Position numbers and translations under genes: made by a program. The notes below the pieces were generated by a model that worked only from the letters and a program-made list of their open reading frames with translations, was not told the origin of the DNA and did no database searches. Shown here piece after piece: positions 8,909-16,894 of a stretch of 35,758 nt of DNA (positions within the stretch are counted from its first letter, which is position 1; every line of letters starts with the position of its first letter). Origin of the DNA: Acidobacteriaceae bacterium (GTDB lineage Bacteria; Acidobacteriota; Terriglobia; Bryobacterales; Bryobacteraceae); NCBI GenBank assembly GCA_020247055.1, contig JADCJL010000338.1:1-35758 (forward strand), given 5' to 3'.

Positions 8909-10006
8909 CTAGAGACGGATAATCCAGCCCCGCCGGTAGAGAAACCACGCCACCAGATAGAGCCCCAGCGCATGCGCCAGCCCGAAGCACAGCGAGGCGA
9001 ATTCGGGCGAGCCGAGCGGGACAAACAGCCGCTCGTACACCGGTTGCCGCCATCCCGTCAGCCCCCACAACCGGGCCACCAGGCCGCTCAAAACATAAAC
9101 CACAATCGCATTGGACCCGTAGTGCACCAGCGGTGTCGCCCAGCGCTTCCATCCTACTCCGTCCACCAGCCAGTAGAACGCCCCCAGTCCCAACTGCGCC
9201 AGCCCCGCCGTAAAGACCGCAAACGAAACCGTCCAGATCTTCTTGTTAATCGGCATGATCAGCCCAAGCAGATAACCCGCTACCGTCAGCAGAACCCCCG
9301 TCGCCAACAACCACGCCGCTTTCTCCGCTAACTCGCGGCGGCTCCGCAGCAGATGCCCCACGAGCACCCCGAACAGCAGCGTCGCAATCGCCGGCAGCGT
9401 GCTCACCACACCCTCCGGGTCCCACAGCCTCGTCGCCCGGTAAAGATGGCCGGGCAGCAGCATCCAGTCGATGTACTGCGAGAAGTTCCCGATCGGCTCC
9501 AGCACCCCGGGTCCGAAGCCGGGCACCGGATAGAGCGTCATCAACATCCAATAGGCCGTACAGACCCCCACAATCACCACCGCCTGCCCCCGCCACGTCG
9601 TGTAGAGGAAGATCAACGAGCCGATCAGATAGCAGAGGGCGATCCGTTGCAGCACGCCCGGAATCCGGATCGTGGCGAGGTTGTAGTAAGGAAAACCCGC
9701 CAGCAGTAGCCCCAGGCCAAAAATCAACGCGCTGCGCCGCACCGTATGCCGGATCAGCACGCCCCGGTCGCCGCCCTCCTCGACGCGCCGGGCAAACGAG
9801 AAGGTCATCGCCACGCCCACAATCCACAGAAAAAATGGAAAAATCAGGTCCGTCGGCGTCCACCCGTGCCACTCGGCGTGCAGCAGCGGCGGATACGCCT
9901 GCGTGTAAGAGCCGAGGTTGTTGACGAGCATCATGGCGGCAATCGTCAGGCCGCGGCAGGCGTCGAGGGAAACGAGTCGCTGCTTTGTCGATAGAATATT
10001 GGCCAA
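8909..10006 (-). CDS. DUF5009 / HGSNAT-type membrane acetyltransferase (NagX-like)
   Basis: A polytopic membrane protein of 365 residues with about ten hydrophobic segments. The N-terminus RLVSLDACRGLTIAAMMLVNN and the segment LLHAEWHGWTPTDLIFPFFLWIVG (residues ~41-64) are hallmarks of the family that includes lysosomal heparan-alpha-glucosaminide N-acetyltransferase and bacterial NagX. By eye, His43 falls where the acetyl-accepting histidine of HGSNAT lies. The family moves acetyl groups from cytoplasmic acetyl-CoA to an amino sugar across the membrane; here the acceptor is unknown. The start is a TTG at 10006. It is the only initiator codon between an in-frame TAG and the conserved N-terminus, but it lacks a good ribosome site. 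It begins nine bases from the divergent cytochrome gene. It is the likely first gene of the series ending at 3663. Confidence 0.88.
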   Translation of the reverse strand: MANILSTKQRLVSLDACRGLTIAAMMLVNNLGSYTQAYPPLLHAEWHGWTPTDLIFPFFLWIVGVAMTFSFARRVEEGGDRGVLIRHTVRRSALIFGLGLLLAGFPYYNLATIRIPGVLQRIALCYLIGSLIFLYTTWRGQAVVIVGVCTAYWMLMTLYPVPGFGPGVLEPIGNFSQYIDWMLLPGHLYRATRLWDPEGVVSTLPAIATLLFGVLVGHLLRSRRELAEKAAWLLATGVLLTVAGYLLGLIMPINKKIWTVSFAVFTAGLAQLGLGAFYWLVDGVGWKRWATPLVHYGSNAIVVYVLSGLVARLWGLTGWRQPVYERLFVPLGSPEFASLCFGLAHALGLYLVAWFLYRRGWIIRL

Positions 10007-10015
10007 GAAGGTATT

Positions 10016-12454
10016 ATGCTACGTCTGTTTTTGCTCGCCGGCGCGCTCGCCGCGCTCGCCCCGGCTCAGGGTCTCCCCGAGCGCGCCGCGCAAGTGCTGG
10101 CGGCGAACTGCACCTCCTGCCACGGCGGCAGTCTGCGCGTCTCCGAACTCGATCTGCGCACGCGGGACGCCATGGTGAAGGGCGGCACGCGCGGCGCGGC
10201 GCTTGTTGTCGGCAAGGCCGAGCAGAGCCGCCTGTACCGCTTCGCCGCCGGCCTCGATCAGCCGCAGATGCCGCCGGGCAAGAAGCTCTCGGCCGAAGAC
10301 CTGGCCACGCTCAAAGCCTGGATCGACAGCGGCGCCGAGTTGGCCGGGGCGCCCGTCGCCTCCGGGTCGCTCGCGGCCGCCGAAGACCGGCCCATCACCG
10401 AAAACGAGCGCAAATACTGGGCCTTTCAAAAGCCGGTGCGTCCGCCCGCCCCGGCCGAAAACGCCATCGATCACTTTCTCGCTCTGAAGTGGAAAGCCAA
10501 GGGGCTCACCCCGGCGCCGCGCGCCGAAAAGGCGGTGCTCGTGCGCCGCGCCTACCTCGATCTCCTCGGCCTGCCTCCCACCCCCGATCAAGTCAAGGCG
10601 TTCGTCAACGACACCCGGCCCGACGCCTGGCCCCGCCTCGTCGATTCGCTCCTCGCCTCGCCCCACTACGGCGAGCGCTGGGCCCGCCACTGGCTCGACG
10701 TCGTCCGCTACGCCGATTCGGGCGGCTTTGAATACGACCGCGACCGCAACAACGCCTACCGCTACCGCGATTACGTCGTCAAAGCCCTCAACTCCGACAA
10801 GCCCTTCGATCGCTTCCTCAAAGAGCAGCTCGCCGGCGACGAACTCTATCCCGGCAGCCAGGAAGCCTGGATCGCCACCGGCTTTCTCCGCCTCGGACCG
10901 GAGAACAACGTCAAGAACGAACAGACGCGCCTCGACGAATTGGACGACCTCGTCGTCACCACCGCAAACGGCCTGCTCGGCATGACCGTCGGCTGCGCCC
11001 GCTGCCACAACCACAAGTTCGACGCCATCGCGCAGAAAGACTACTACCGCATGCAGGCCGTCTTCTTCCCGCTCAAGCCGCTCGAACGCCCGCTCGTCGA
11101 CCCCGCCGCCGAAGCCAAGTTCAAGGCCGAAACCAAGGCCGTCGAAGCGCTCCAGCAGCCGATCAAGGATCAGTTGAAGGCCCTTGAAAAACCGTTCCGC
11201 GACAAGATCATCGCCCGGCGCAAAGCCTCCATGCCGGACTATCTGCGCACCGCCCTCGCCACCCCCGAAGCCCAGCGCACCGAAGGCCAGAAGCTCAACG
11301 TCATTCAGTTTGAAAAGAGCGTCGAGAACATCTACGAAGACGATCTCGTCCGCGAACTGACCCCCGCCATCGTTGCCGAGCGCAAGCAGCTGGTGGCCAA
11401 GATTGCCGACCTCGATAAGACCAAGCCGGAGATGCCGGCCGCCATGACCATTACCGAACCAGGACGCGAGGCCCCGCCCTCGCACTTCCTGCACCGCGGC
11501 GGCGCCGGTTCGAAGGGTTCGGTGATGACGCCGGGCGTGCTCTCGGCCACCGTGCGCGAAGACTGGCCCTTCCCCGCAGCCCCGGCCGACGCCAAGACCA
11601 GCCACCGGCGCGCCGCGTTCGCCCAATGGATCGCCTCGCCCGATAACCCGCTCGTCTCCCGCGTCTGGGTCAACCGCATGTGGCAGTTCCACTTCGGCGA
11701 AGGCATCGTGCGCACCCCCTCCAACTTCGGCAAGATGGGCGAACGGCCCACGCATCCGGAGCTGCTCGACTGGCTCGCCACCGAGTTCGTCGCCAACAAC
11801 TGGAGCGTCAAACACATGCACCGGCTGATGATGAACTCGGCCGCCTATCAGATGGCCGCCGACGACACGGAAGCCAACCGGAAGCTCGACCCGGACAACC
11901 GCTGGTTGTGGCGCATGCCGCGCCGTCGTCTCGAAGGCGAAGCAATCCGCGACTCGATCCTCGCGCTCGCCGGCACGCTCGACAACACCATCGGCGGGCC
12001 CGCCGTGCTGCCCTACATCGACCCGGCGCTCTACCAGGCCTCCTCCAAGCGCACCTGGAACGGCAAGGCTGTCGATGACCCCTCCACCAACCGCCGCAGC
12101 CTCTACGTCTTCTCGAAGCGGTCGATTCCCCTGCCCATGCTCGACGTCTTCGACAAGCCCGATACGATCACCTCCTGCGCCCGGCGCAACCGCTCCACCA
12201 TCGCCCCGCAGGCGCTGATTCTGATGAACAACGAGTTCGTGCACCTGCAGGCCAAGGCCTTCGCCGAGCGGTTGACGCGCGAAGCGCCCACCGTGCCGGC
12301 TCGCGTCGCCCGCGGCTACGAACTGGCCTTTGGCCGTCCGCCCTCCGCCCGCGAGGCCGCGCGCGCCGTCGAGTTCATCCAGGCCTCCCCGGCCGGCCTC
12401 AACGATTTCTGTCACGCCCTGTTTAACGTCAACGAGTTTGTCTATGTCCCCTAA
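10016..12454 (+). CDS. PSCyt1-DUF1549-DUF1553 (PSD1) cytochrome-containing exported protein
   Basis: An 812-residue exported protein (signal peptide MLRLFLLAGALAALAPAQG). A planctomycete-type cytochrome c module has the haem motif CTSCH at residues 32-36 and a distal ligand candidate in QMPPGKKL. The DUF1549 domain contains HYGERWARHWLDVVRYADS and the second CxxCH, CARCH, at 327-331, followed by NHKFDAI. The DUF1553 domain contains NPLVSRVWVNRMWQFHFGEGIV and ends in ALFNVNEFVYV. The domain order is the one that usually accompanies a DUF1501 partner, and such a partner follows here with an 11-base overlap. The pair is abundant in planctomycetes and acidobacteria, where polysaccharide or other polymer processing has been proposed; no reaction is established. 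AAGAAGG at 10005-10011 is a fitting ribosome site. Confidence 0.93.
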   Translation: MLRLFLLAGALAALAPAQGLPERAAQVLAANCTSCHGGSLRVSELDLRTRDAMVKGGTRGAALVVGKAEQSRLYRFAAGLDQPQMPPGKKLSAEDLATLKAWIDSGAELAGAPVASGSLAAAEDRPITENERKYWAFQKPVRPPAPAENAIDHFLALKWKAKGLTPAPRAEKAVLVRRAYLDLLGLPPTPDQVKAFVNDTRPDAWPRLVDSLLASPHYGERWARHWLDVVRYADSGGFEYDRDRNNAYRYRDYVVKALNSDKPFDRFLKEQLAGDELYPGSQEAWIATGFLRLGPENNVKNEQTRLDELDDLVVTTANGLLGMTVGCARCHNHKFDAIAQKDYYRMQAVFFPLKPLERPLVDPAAEAKFKAETKAVEALQQPIKDQLKALEKPFRDKIIARRKASMPDYLRTALATPEAQRTEGQKLNVIQFEKSVENIYEDDLVRELTPAIVAERKQLVAKIADLDKTKPEMPAAMTITEPGREAPPSHFLHRGGAGSKGSVMTPGVLSATVREDWPFPAAPADAKTSHRRAAFAQWIASPDNPLVSRVWVNRMWQFHFGEGIVRTPSNFGKMGERPTHPELLDWLATEFVANNWSVKHMHRLMMNSAAYQMAADDTEANRKLDPDNRWLWRMPRRRLEGEAIRDSILALAGTLDNTIGGPAVLPYIDPALYQASSKRTWNGKAVDDPSTNRRSLYVFSKRSIPLPMLDVFDKPDTITSCARRNRSTIAPQALILMNNEFVHLQAKAFAERLTREAPTVPARVARGYELAFGRPPSAREAARAVEFIQASPAGLNDFCHALFNVNEFVYVP

Positions 12455-13817
12455 ACGCTTGTGGTCTCGTCGTGAATTATTGATGGCCGCCGGCGGCGGT
12501 ATCCCCGGCCTCGCGCTCGCCAACATGCTGGCGCCGAAGCAGCCGCACTTTCCCGCCAAGGCCAAGTCCGTCATCTCGATCTTCTGCTACGGCGGCGTGA
12601 GCCACATGGACACCTTCGACCCCAAGCCCATGCTCAAGCAGCGGGCCGGCGAGACGATCCCCGGCAAGAAGGTCGTGCCCTCCCAAGGCAACCCCGGCGG
12701 CCTCATGCCCGCCCTGTGGGAGTTCAAAAAGTACGGGCAGTCGGGCATGGAAGTCTCCAGCCTGTTTCCCCACGTCGCGCAGAAGGTGGACGAAATCGCC
12801 TTCATCCGCTCGATGTACTGCACCTCGAACGACCACGGCCCCGCGCTGTTCCAGATGAACACCGGCTTCATTCAGGCCGGCTATCCGTCCATGGGCAGCT
12901 GGCTCACCTACGGCCTCGGTTCGGAGAACCAGAATCTGCCGGGCTTTGTCGTCTTCACCGACCCGCGCGGCGGCCCCATCGGCGGCGCGCCCAACTGGGG
13001 CAATGGCTTCATGCCGGCGGCTTATCAGGGTACGCCCTTCCGGCCCACCGGCAACCCGATTGTCGACCTGCGCCCGCCCAAGGACATGACCGACGCCCGG
13101 CAGCGCCGCTGGCTCGATTTCGTCGCCAAGATGAACCAGGACCACATCGAGCGCAACCCGTTCGATACGGAGTTGAGCGCGCGGATCGAATCCTACGAAC
13201 TGGCCTACCGCATGCAGACGAGCGCCACCGAAGCCGTTGACGTCGACAGCGAAACGGCCGCCACGAAAAAGCTCTATGGCATCGATGAGCAGCGGACGGA
13301 GTACTTCGGCCGCCAGGCGCTGATGGCCCGGCGTCTTGTCGAACGCGGCGTGCGCTTCGTGCAGCTCTACTCGGGCGGCGGCAACTTCGGCGACAGTTGG
13401 GACGCCCACTGGGATCTCAAAGAAAATCACGACCAGCACTGCGGCGAGACGGACAAGCCGATCGCCGGCCTGATGACGGACCTCAAGTCCCGCGGTCTGC
13501 TCGATTCGACGCTCATCATCTGGCACGGCGAGTTTGGCCGCCTGCCGATCTCGCAGCGGATGAGCGGCCGGGATCACAATCCCTACGGCTTCACGGTGTG
13601 GATGGCCGGCGGCGGCATCCGCGGCGGCACCTGCGTGGGTGCGACGGACGAGTTCGGCCTCGAGGCGGTGGAGGACCGCAAGTCCGTCCACGATCTGCAC
13701 GCGACCATGCTCCATCTGCTCGGCTTCGACCATACCCGGTTGACCTATCCGCACAACGGGCGGAACATGCGGCTGACGGACGTCGAAGGCGAAGTGATCC
13801 GGAAGATCGTAGCCTAG
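12444..13817 (+). CDS. DUF1501 family protein with twin-arginine signal
   Basis: A 457-residue DUF1501 protein, a group within the alkaline phosphatase/sulfatase-like fold. The N-terminus has a twin-arginine type signal, SRRELLMAAGGGIPGLALA (residues 8-26), implying folded export. Family landmarks are ISIFCYGGVSHMDTFDPKP, YCTSNDHGPALFQMNTGF, RLVERGVRFVQLYSGG, DSTLIIWHGEFGRLPI and GRDHNPYGFTVWMAGGG; the His/Asp-rich stretches resemble a metal site. The ATG at 12444 is chosen because it starts just ahead of the signal, although the frame is open to 12330. It overlaps the stop of the cytochrome gene by 11 bases, so translation is probably coupled and the two products likely work together outside the cytoplasm. 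Its stop shares CTAG (13814-13817) with the convergent DUF2891 gene. Confidence 0.93.
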   Translation: MSPKRLWSRRELLMAAGGGIPGLALANMLAPKQPHFPAKAKSVISIFCYGGVSHMDTFDPKPMLKQRAGETIPGKKVVPSQGNPGGLMPALWEFKKYGQSGMEVSSLFPHVAQKVDEIAFIRSMYCTSNDHGPALFQMNTGFIQAGYPSMGSWLTYGLGSENQNLPGFVVFTDPRGGPIGGAPNWGNGFMPAAYQGTPFRPTGNPIVDLRPPKDMTDARQRRWLDFVAKMNQDHIERNPFDTELSARIESYELAYRMQTSATEAVDVDSETAATKKLYGIDEQRTEYFGRQALMARRLVERGVRFVQLYSGGGNFGDSWDAHWDLKENHDQHCGETDKPIAGLMTDLKSRGLLDSTLIIWHGEFGRLPISQRMSGRDHNPYGFTVWMAGGGIRGGTCVGATDEFGLEAVEDRKSVHDLHATMLHLLGFDHTRLTYPHNGRNMRLTDVEGEVIRKIVA

Positions 13818-14875
13818 CGTGCCTGGCTAAGCGCGTAGACGGCAAACGAGGCGAGCCAGTGTTCGCCTCCATAATTGCCGCCCGTGACGTGCGGCAGCGC
13901 GGCATCGAGCAGCCGCCTTGCCGCGGCCAGCATCGTGCGGCGTCGCGTCGAAGCCTCCGGCAGCGCGCTGGCCGCGCCAAACAGACACCACGCCCGGCTC
14001 AGGTACAGGCCATCCAGGTGGACAATCTGGTAGTCGCTGCGGTCCGATACCTCGGGTGCGCGGGTGAGATTCCCCAGGCCAGCCGGCGTCAGGTAGCGCG
14101 TAAACCACGGCCGGAACTCGGCCGGCGGCAGCACGCGGCGCATCAGGTCGGCCACCTCAAGCGCGGGCGAAAGAAAATCCGTGCCGTCCGGCTCCTGCAC
14201 GGCGGCCACGGCCGTGTTGTTGCCGTAGTAGCCGCGGGCGCGTTCGACGATCAGGGCTTCGAATTTCGCGTCACGCGCGGCGCGGGCCCAATCGAGCGCG
14301 AAGACGAGCCCAAAGGCGGTATTGGGATGGACGCCGGTCCGGTTGGGATAGGTCTGCTTGGGCAGGTAGGCGGTCCAGAGTTCGACGATCAGGCTCGTCA
14401 ACGGCCGCAGGTTTTCGGCCCACTGCCGGCCCTGCGCATCGTCCCACGTGCGCAGCTCTTCATCGAGCTTGAGCAGCCAGGCCCAGCCGTAGGTCCGTTC
14501 AAAAGTGCGCGCGAGCTTGTAGCTCCGGAAGTAGGCCACTTCGCCGGCCAGGGCGGCCGGGGCGAAGCTCGCGGCGAGGATCTCCCGGATCTGCGCCTCC
14601 TTGGCGAGGCCCTTCGTCGTCTTGAGCAGGCGCACGAGCATCCAGTGGCCGTGGACGCTTGAGTGCCAGTCAAAGCAGCCATAGAAGGAGGGGTGCAACT
14701 GGCGGGGCGACAGGCGGGCGTCGGTCTCCGCCTCGATGGTGTGGGCGGTCTTGTTCGGATACTCCTGGCGGATGCAATGGAGCGGGAGTTCGGCAAGGCG
14801 GGAAGCGATTTCGGGGGTGAGCATTTGCGCGGCGGCGGGCAGGCTGGCGAGCGCCAGAACCGGAAGCAGTTTCAT
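13814..14875 (-). CDS. DUF2891 family protein, exported
   Basis: A 353-residue DUF2891 protein. The N-terminal MKLLPVLALASLPAAAQML is a signal peptide. The family hallmark HPSFYGCFDWHSSVHGHWMLVRLL lies at residues ~61-84 and is rich in His, Asp and Trp, suggesting an active or binding site. The rest is helical (AEIREIL-type repeats, FERTYGWAWLLKLDEEL, LGNLTRAPEVSDRSDYQIVHLDGLYLSRAW), compatible with an alpha/alpha toroid like those of sugar-processing enzymes; the fold is an inference. No reaction is established for the family. The ATG at 14875 is preferred over one four codons upstream (14887) because GGAAGA sits at a proper distance before it. The frame is open far upstream to 16000 only as an antisense shadow. 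It diverges from the CocE-type hydrolase gene with a 39-base gap. Confidence 0.88.
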   Translation of the reverse strand: MKLLPVLALASLPAAAQMLTPEIASRLAELPLHCIRQEYPNKTAHTIEAETDARLSPRQLHPSFYGCFDWHSSVHGHWMLVRLLKTTKGLAKEAQIREILAASFAPAALAGEVAYFRSYKLARTFERTYGWAWLLKLDEELRTWDDAQGRQWAENLRPLTSLIVELWTAYLPKQTYPNRTGVHPNTAFGLVFALDWARAARDAKFEALIVERARGYYGNNTAVAAVQEPDGTDFLSPALEVADLMRRVLPPAEFRPWFTRYLTPAGLGNLTRAPEVSDRSDYQIVHLDGLYLSRAWCLFGAASALPEASTRRRTMLAAARRLLDAALPHVTGGNYGGEHWLASFAVYALSQAR

Positions 14876-14914
14876 CGGTTCTTCCATCTTCGCAGGACTG
14901 GTAAGCTCTAGCGG

Positions 14915-16759
14915 ATGGCTCGTTTTCTCCTTCTCTGTCTTCTCGCCGCGGCTGCCTTGTGGGCGCAGGGCGCGGCCCCCCGCAGCTTTATGGTTCCCAT
15001 GCGCGACGGGGTTCGCTTGGCCACGGACGTCTATCTGCCGCCGGGCGAGGGCAAGTTCCCGGTGCTGCTGACGCGGACACCGTACAACAAAGCCGGCTCG
15101 GCCGCAGCCGCCGCGCCGTTTGTGGCGGCGGGCTACGCCGTCGTGGTGCAGGATGTGCGCGGCCGCTATCAGAGTGAAGGGCGCTGGGTGCCTGTGCGCG
15201 ACGATCCCAACGACGGCTTCGACACGGCGCAGTGGATCGGCGCGCAGCCCTGGTGCGATGGCGGCATCGGCACGTTCGGCTCCTCCTACGGCGGCGCCAC
15301 GCAGCATGCCTTGGCCATTGCCGGAGCGCCGTTTGTGAAAGCGCTGATTCCGCGCAACGCCATGTCGAACTTCGGCCGCTACGGCCTGCGGCACAACGGC
15401 GCCTTCGAACTGCGCTGGTTGAACTGGGTGCTGACGCTGGGCAACCCGGTCGGTACAGAGCATCTGCGGGCGGCGGCCGAGCGGGCGGCCTCCACCCCGG
15501 CTGCGGCGCAGGCGCTGGTCGACATGGCCAGCCGGGTGCAGGAGTACGCCCGGGCGCTGCCGCTGCGGCCCGGCACGACGCCGCTGCGCTTTGCCCCGGA
15601 CTACGAGCAGTGGCTTGTCGAGGCGATGGGGCACGGCGACTATGATGCGTTCTGGAAGGATCACGGCTCGAGCGTGGTCGACCATCTGGCCGAGTTCAAA
15701 GACATCCCGGCCTACCACGTCACCGGCTGGTACGACTCCTGGGGCACCCCCGCGGCCAACCTGAACTACGTCGAACTCCGCAAGGCCAAAAAGAGCCTGC
15801 AGCGGCTGATCATCGGCCCGTGGATCCACAGTTCGGAGAACTCGAGCCACGCCGGCATGGCCCAGTTCACGCCCGACGCCGCGCTGAACCTGGCCGAGTT
15901 TCAAATCCGCTGGTTTGACCGCTGGCTGAAGAATATCCCCAACGGCGTCGATACCGAGCCGCCGGTGCGGCTCTATGTGATGGGCGGCGGCGATGGCCAC
16001 AAGACGCCGCAGGGCCGTATCTTTGTGGGCGGCAAGTGGCGCGCCGAGCAGGAGTGGCCGCTGAAGCGCACCGTCTACACGCCCTACTATCTCCAGCCCG
16101 GCGGCAAGCTAGGCACGGCAAAGCCGGGCAAAGCGGCGCCCGTGACGTACTCGTTCGACCCCGCCAACCCCGTCCCCACGCTGGGTGGCAATATCTCCTC
16201 CCAAGGGCCGCTCGCCTCGCAGGGCGCCGCCGATCAGCGCTGCCGCGCCAGCTTCTGGCTCTGCCGTGACGAGTTGCCGCTGTCGACGCGCAGCGACGTG
16301 GTGGTGTTTGAAACCGAGCCGCTCAAAGAAGCTCTTGAGGTCACCGGGCCCCTCCGGGTGAAGCTATGGGCGTCCACGGACGGCCTGGACACGGACTTCA
16401 CCGCGAAGCTGATCGACGTCTATCCGCCCAACGCCAGCTTCCCGGCTGGCGTGGACCTGCTCGTGGGCGACAGCATCGTGCGGGCGCGCTACCGCAAGGG
16501 TCCGGGCAAGGCGGTGATGATGACGCCCGGCGTCGCCGAAGAGTTCAATCTGGAGCTTTACCCCACTTCACTGGTCTTCGAAAAAGGGCACCGGATCCGC
16601 GTCGATATCTCGAGCAGCAACTTCCCGCGCTTCGACGTGAACCCGAACACAGGCGAACCGTTGAATGGTCAGCGCGGCAAGCGCGTGGCCCGGAACACGA
16701 TCTACCTTGACGGCGACCACGCCTCTTACATCCTGTTGCCGGTGATCCCGGCGCGCTAA
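14915..16759 (+). CDS. Secreted CocE/NonD family serine hydrolase, second copy
   Basis: A 614-residue alpha/beta hydrolase with signal peptide MARFLLLCLLAAAALWAQG. The family start SFMVPMRDGVRLATDVYLPPGEGKFPVLLTRTPY is followed by the triad read from the family pattern: Ser124 in GSSYGG, Asp274 in GWYDSWG and His305 in GPWIHSS. A C-terminal jelly-roll domain (LEVTGPLRVKLWASTDGLDTDFTAKLIDVYP) follows and ends in NTIYLDGDHASYILLPVI. It is the more canonical of the two CocE-type proteins in the window; the other (3663-5480) differs around the nucleophile (GISYPG). Members hydrolyse acyl esters, glutaryl amides or Xaa-Pro peptides, and the natural substrate here is open. The ATG is preceded by only a weak ribosome site. 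A GC-rich hairpin follows the stop. Confidence 0.93.
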   Translation: MARFLLLCLLAAAALWAQGAAPRSFMVPMRDGVRLATDVYLPPGEGKFPVLLTRTPYNKAGSAAAAAPFVAAGYAVVVQDVRGRYQSEGRWVPVRDDPNDGFDTAQWIGAQPWCDGGIGTFGSSYGGATQHALAIAGAPFVKALIPRNAMSNFGRYGLRHNGAFELRWLNWVLTLGNPVGTEHLRAAAERAASTPAAAQALVDMASRVQEYARALPLRPGTTPLRFAPDYEQWLVEAMGHGDYDAFWKDHGSSVVDHLAEFKDIPAYHVTGWYDSWGTPAANLNYVELRKAKKSLQRLIIGPWIHSSENSSHAGMAQFTPDAALNLAEFQIRWFDRWLKNIPNGVDTEPPVRLYVMGGGDGHKTPQGRIFVGGKWRAEQEWPLKRTVYTPYYLQPGGKLGTAKPGKAAPVTYSFDPANPVPTLGGNISSQGPLASQGAADQRCRASFWLCRDELPLSTRSDVVVFETEPLKEALEVTGPLRVKLWASTDGLDTDFTAKLIDVYPPNASFPAGVDLLVGDSIVRARYRKGPGKAVMMTPGVAEEFNLELYPTSLVFEKGHRIRVDISSSNFPRFDVNPNTGEPLNGQRGKRVARNTIYLDGDHASYILLPVIPAR

Positions 16760-16765
16760 GCCAAA

Positions 16766-16800
16766 GCCGCCCGCCGCCAGGATCACGGGCGACGGGCGGC
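16766..16800. terminator. GC-rich hairpin between convergent genes
   Basis: The arms GCCGCCCG (16766-16773) and CGGGCGGC (16793-16800) are perfect inverted repeats. After one mismatch they continue inward with CGCC/GGCG (16775-16778 and 16788-16791), leaving a nine-base loop. It starts six bases after the stop of the hydrolase gene and lies between convergent genes. A run of six A follows on the plus strand (16804-16809), which is not the U-tract expected for rightward transcription, so intrinsic termination is only possible, not shown. Confidence 0.4.
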
Positions 16801-16849
16801 CTCAAAAAAGCCCACAGGCCACGCAGGCCCGGCGCCAACGACGAGGAAC

Positions 16850-16871
16850 TCGGCCCCCCCTGCCGGGCCGA
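16850..16871 (-). terminator. Hairpin just downstream of the TonB receptor gene
   Basis: TCGGCCC (16850-16856) and GGGCCGA (16865-16871) form a seven-base stem with an eight-base loop, 23 bases beyond the receptor's stop codon on the minus strand. No T-run follows directly; six T (minus strand, 16804-16809) come about 40 bases later. It could stop or stabilise the receptor transcript. Confidence 0.35.
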
Positions 16872-16894
16872 AGCGAGTCCCTCGGGCGCGTTCC

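Noticed and set aside
10019-12574. An 851-codon open frame on the minus strand opposite the cytochrome/DUF1553 gene
   Set aside because: It is the antisense shadow of a GC-rich gene with recognised domains; its translation is Gly/Val/Glu-rich without any known motif.
14876-16000. Upstream extension of the DUF2891 gene
   Set aside because: It reads antisense to the second CocE-type hydrolase, and the signal peptide and ribosome site mark the start at 14875.
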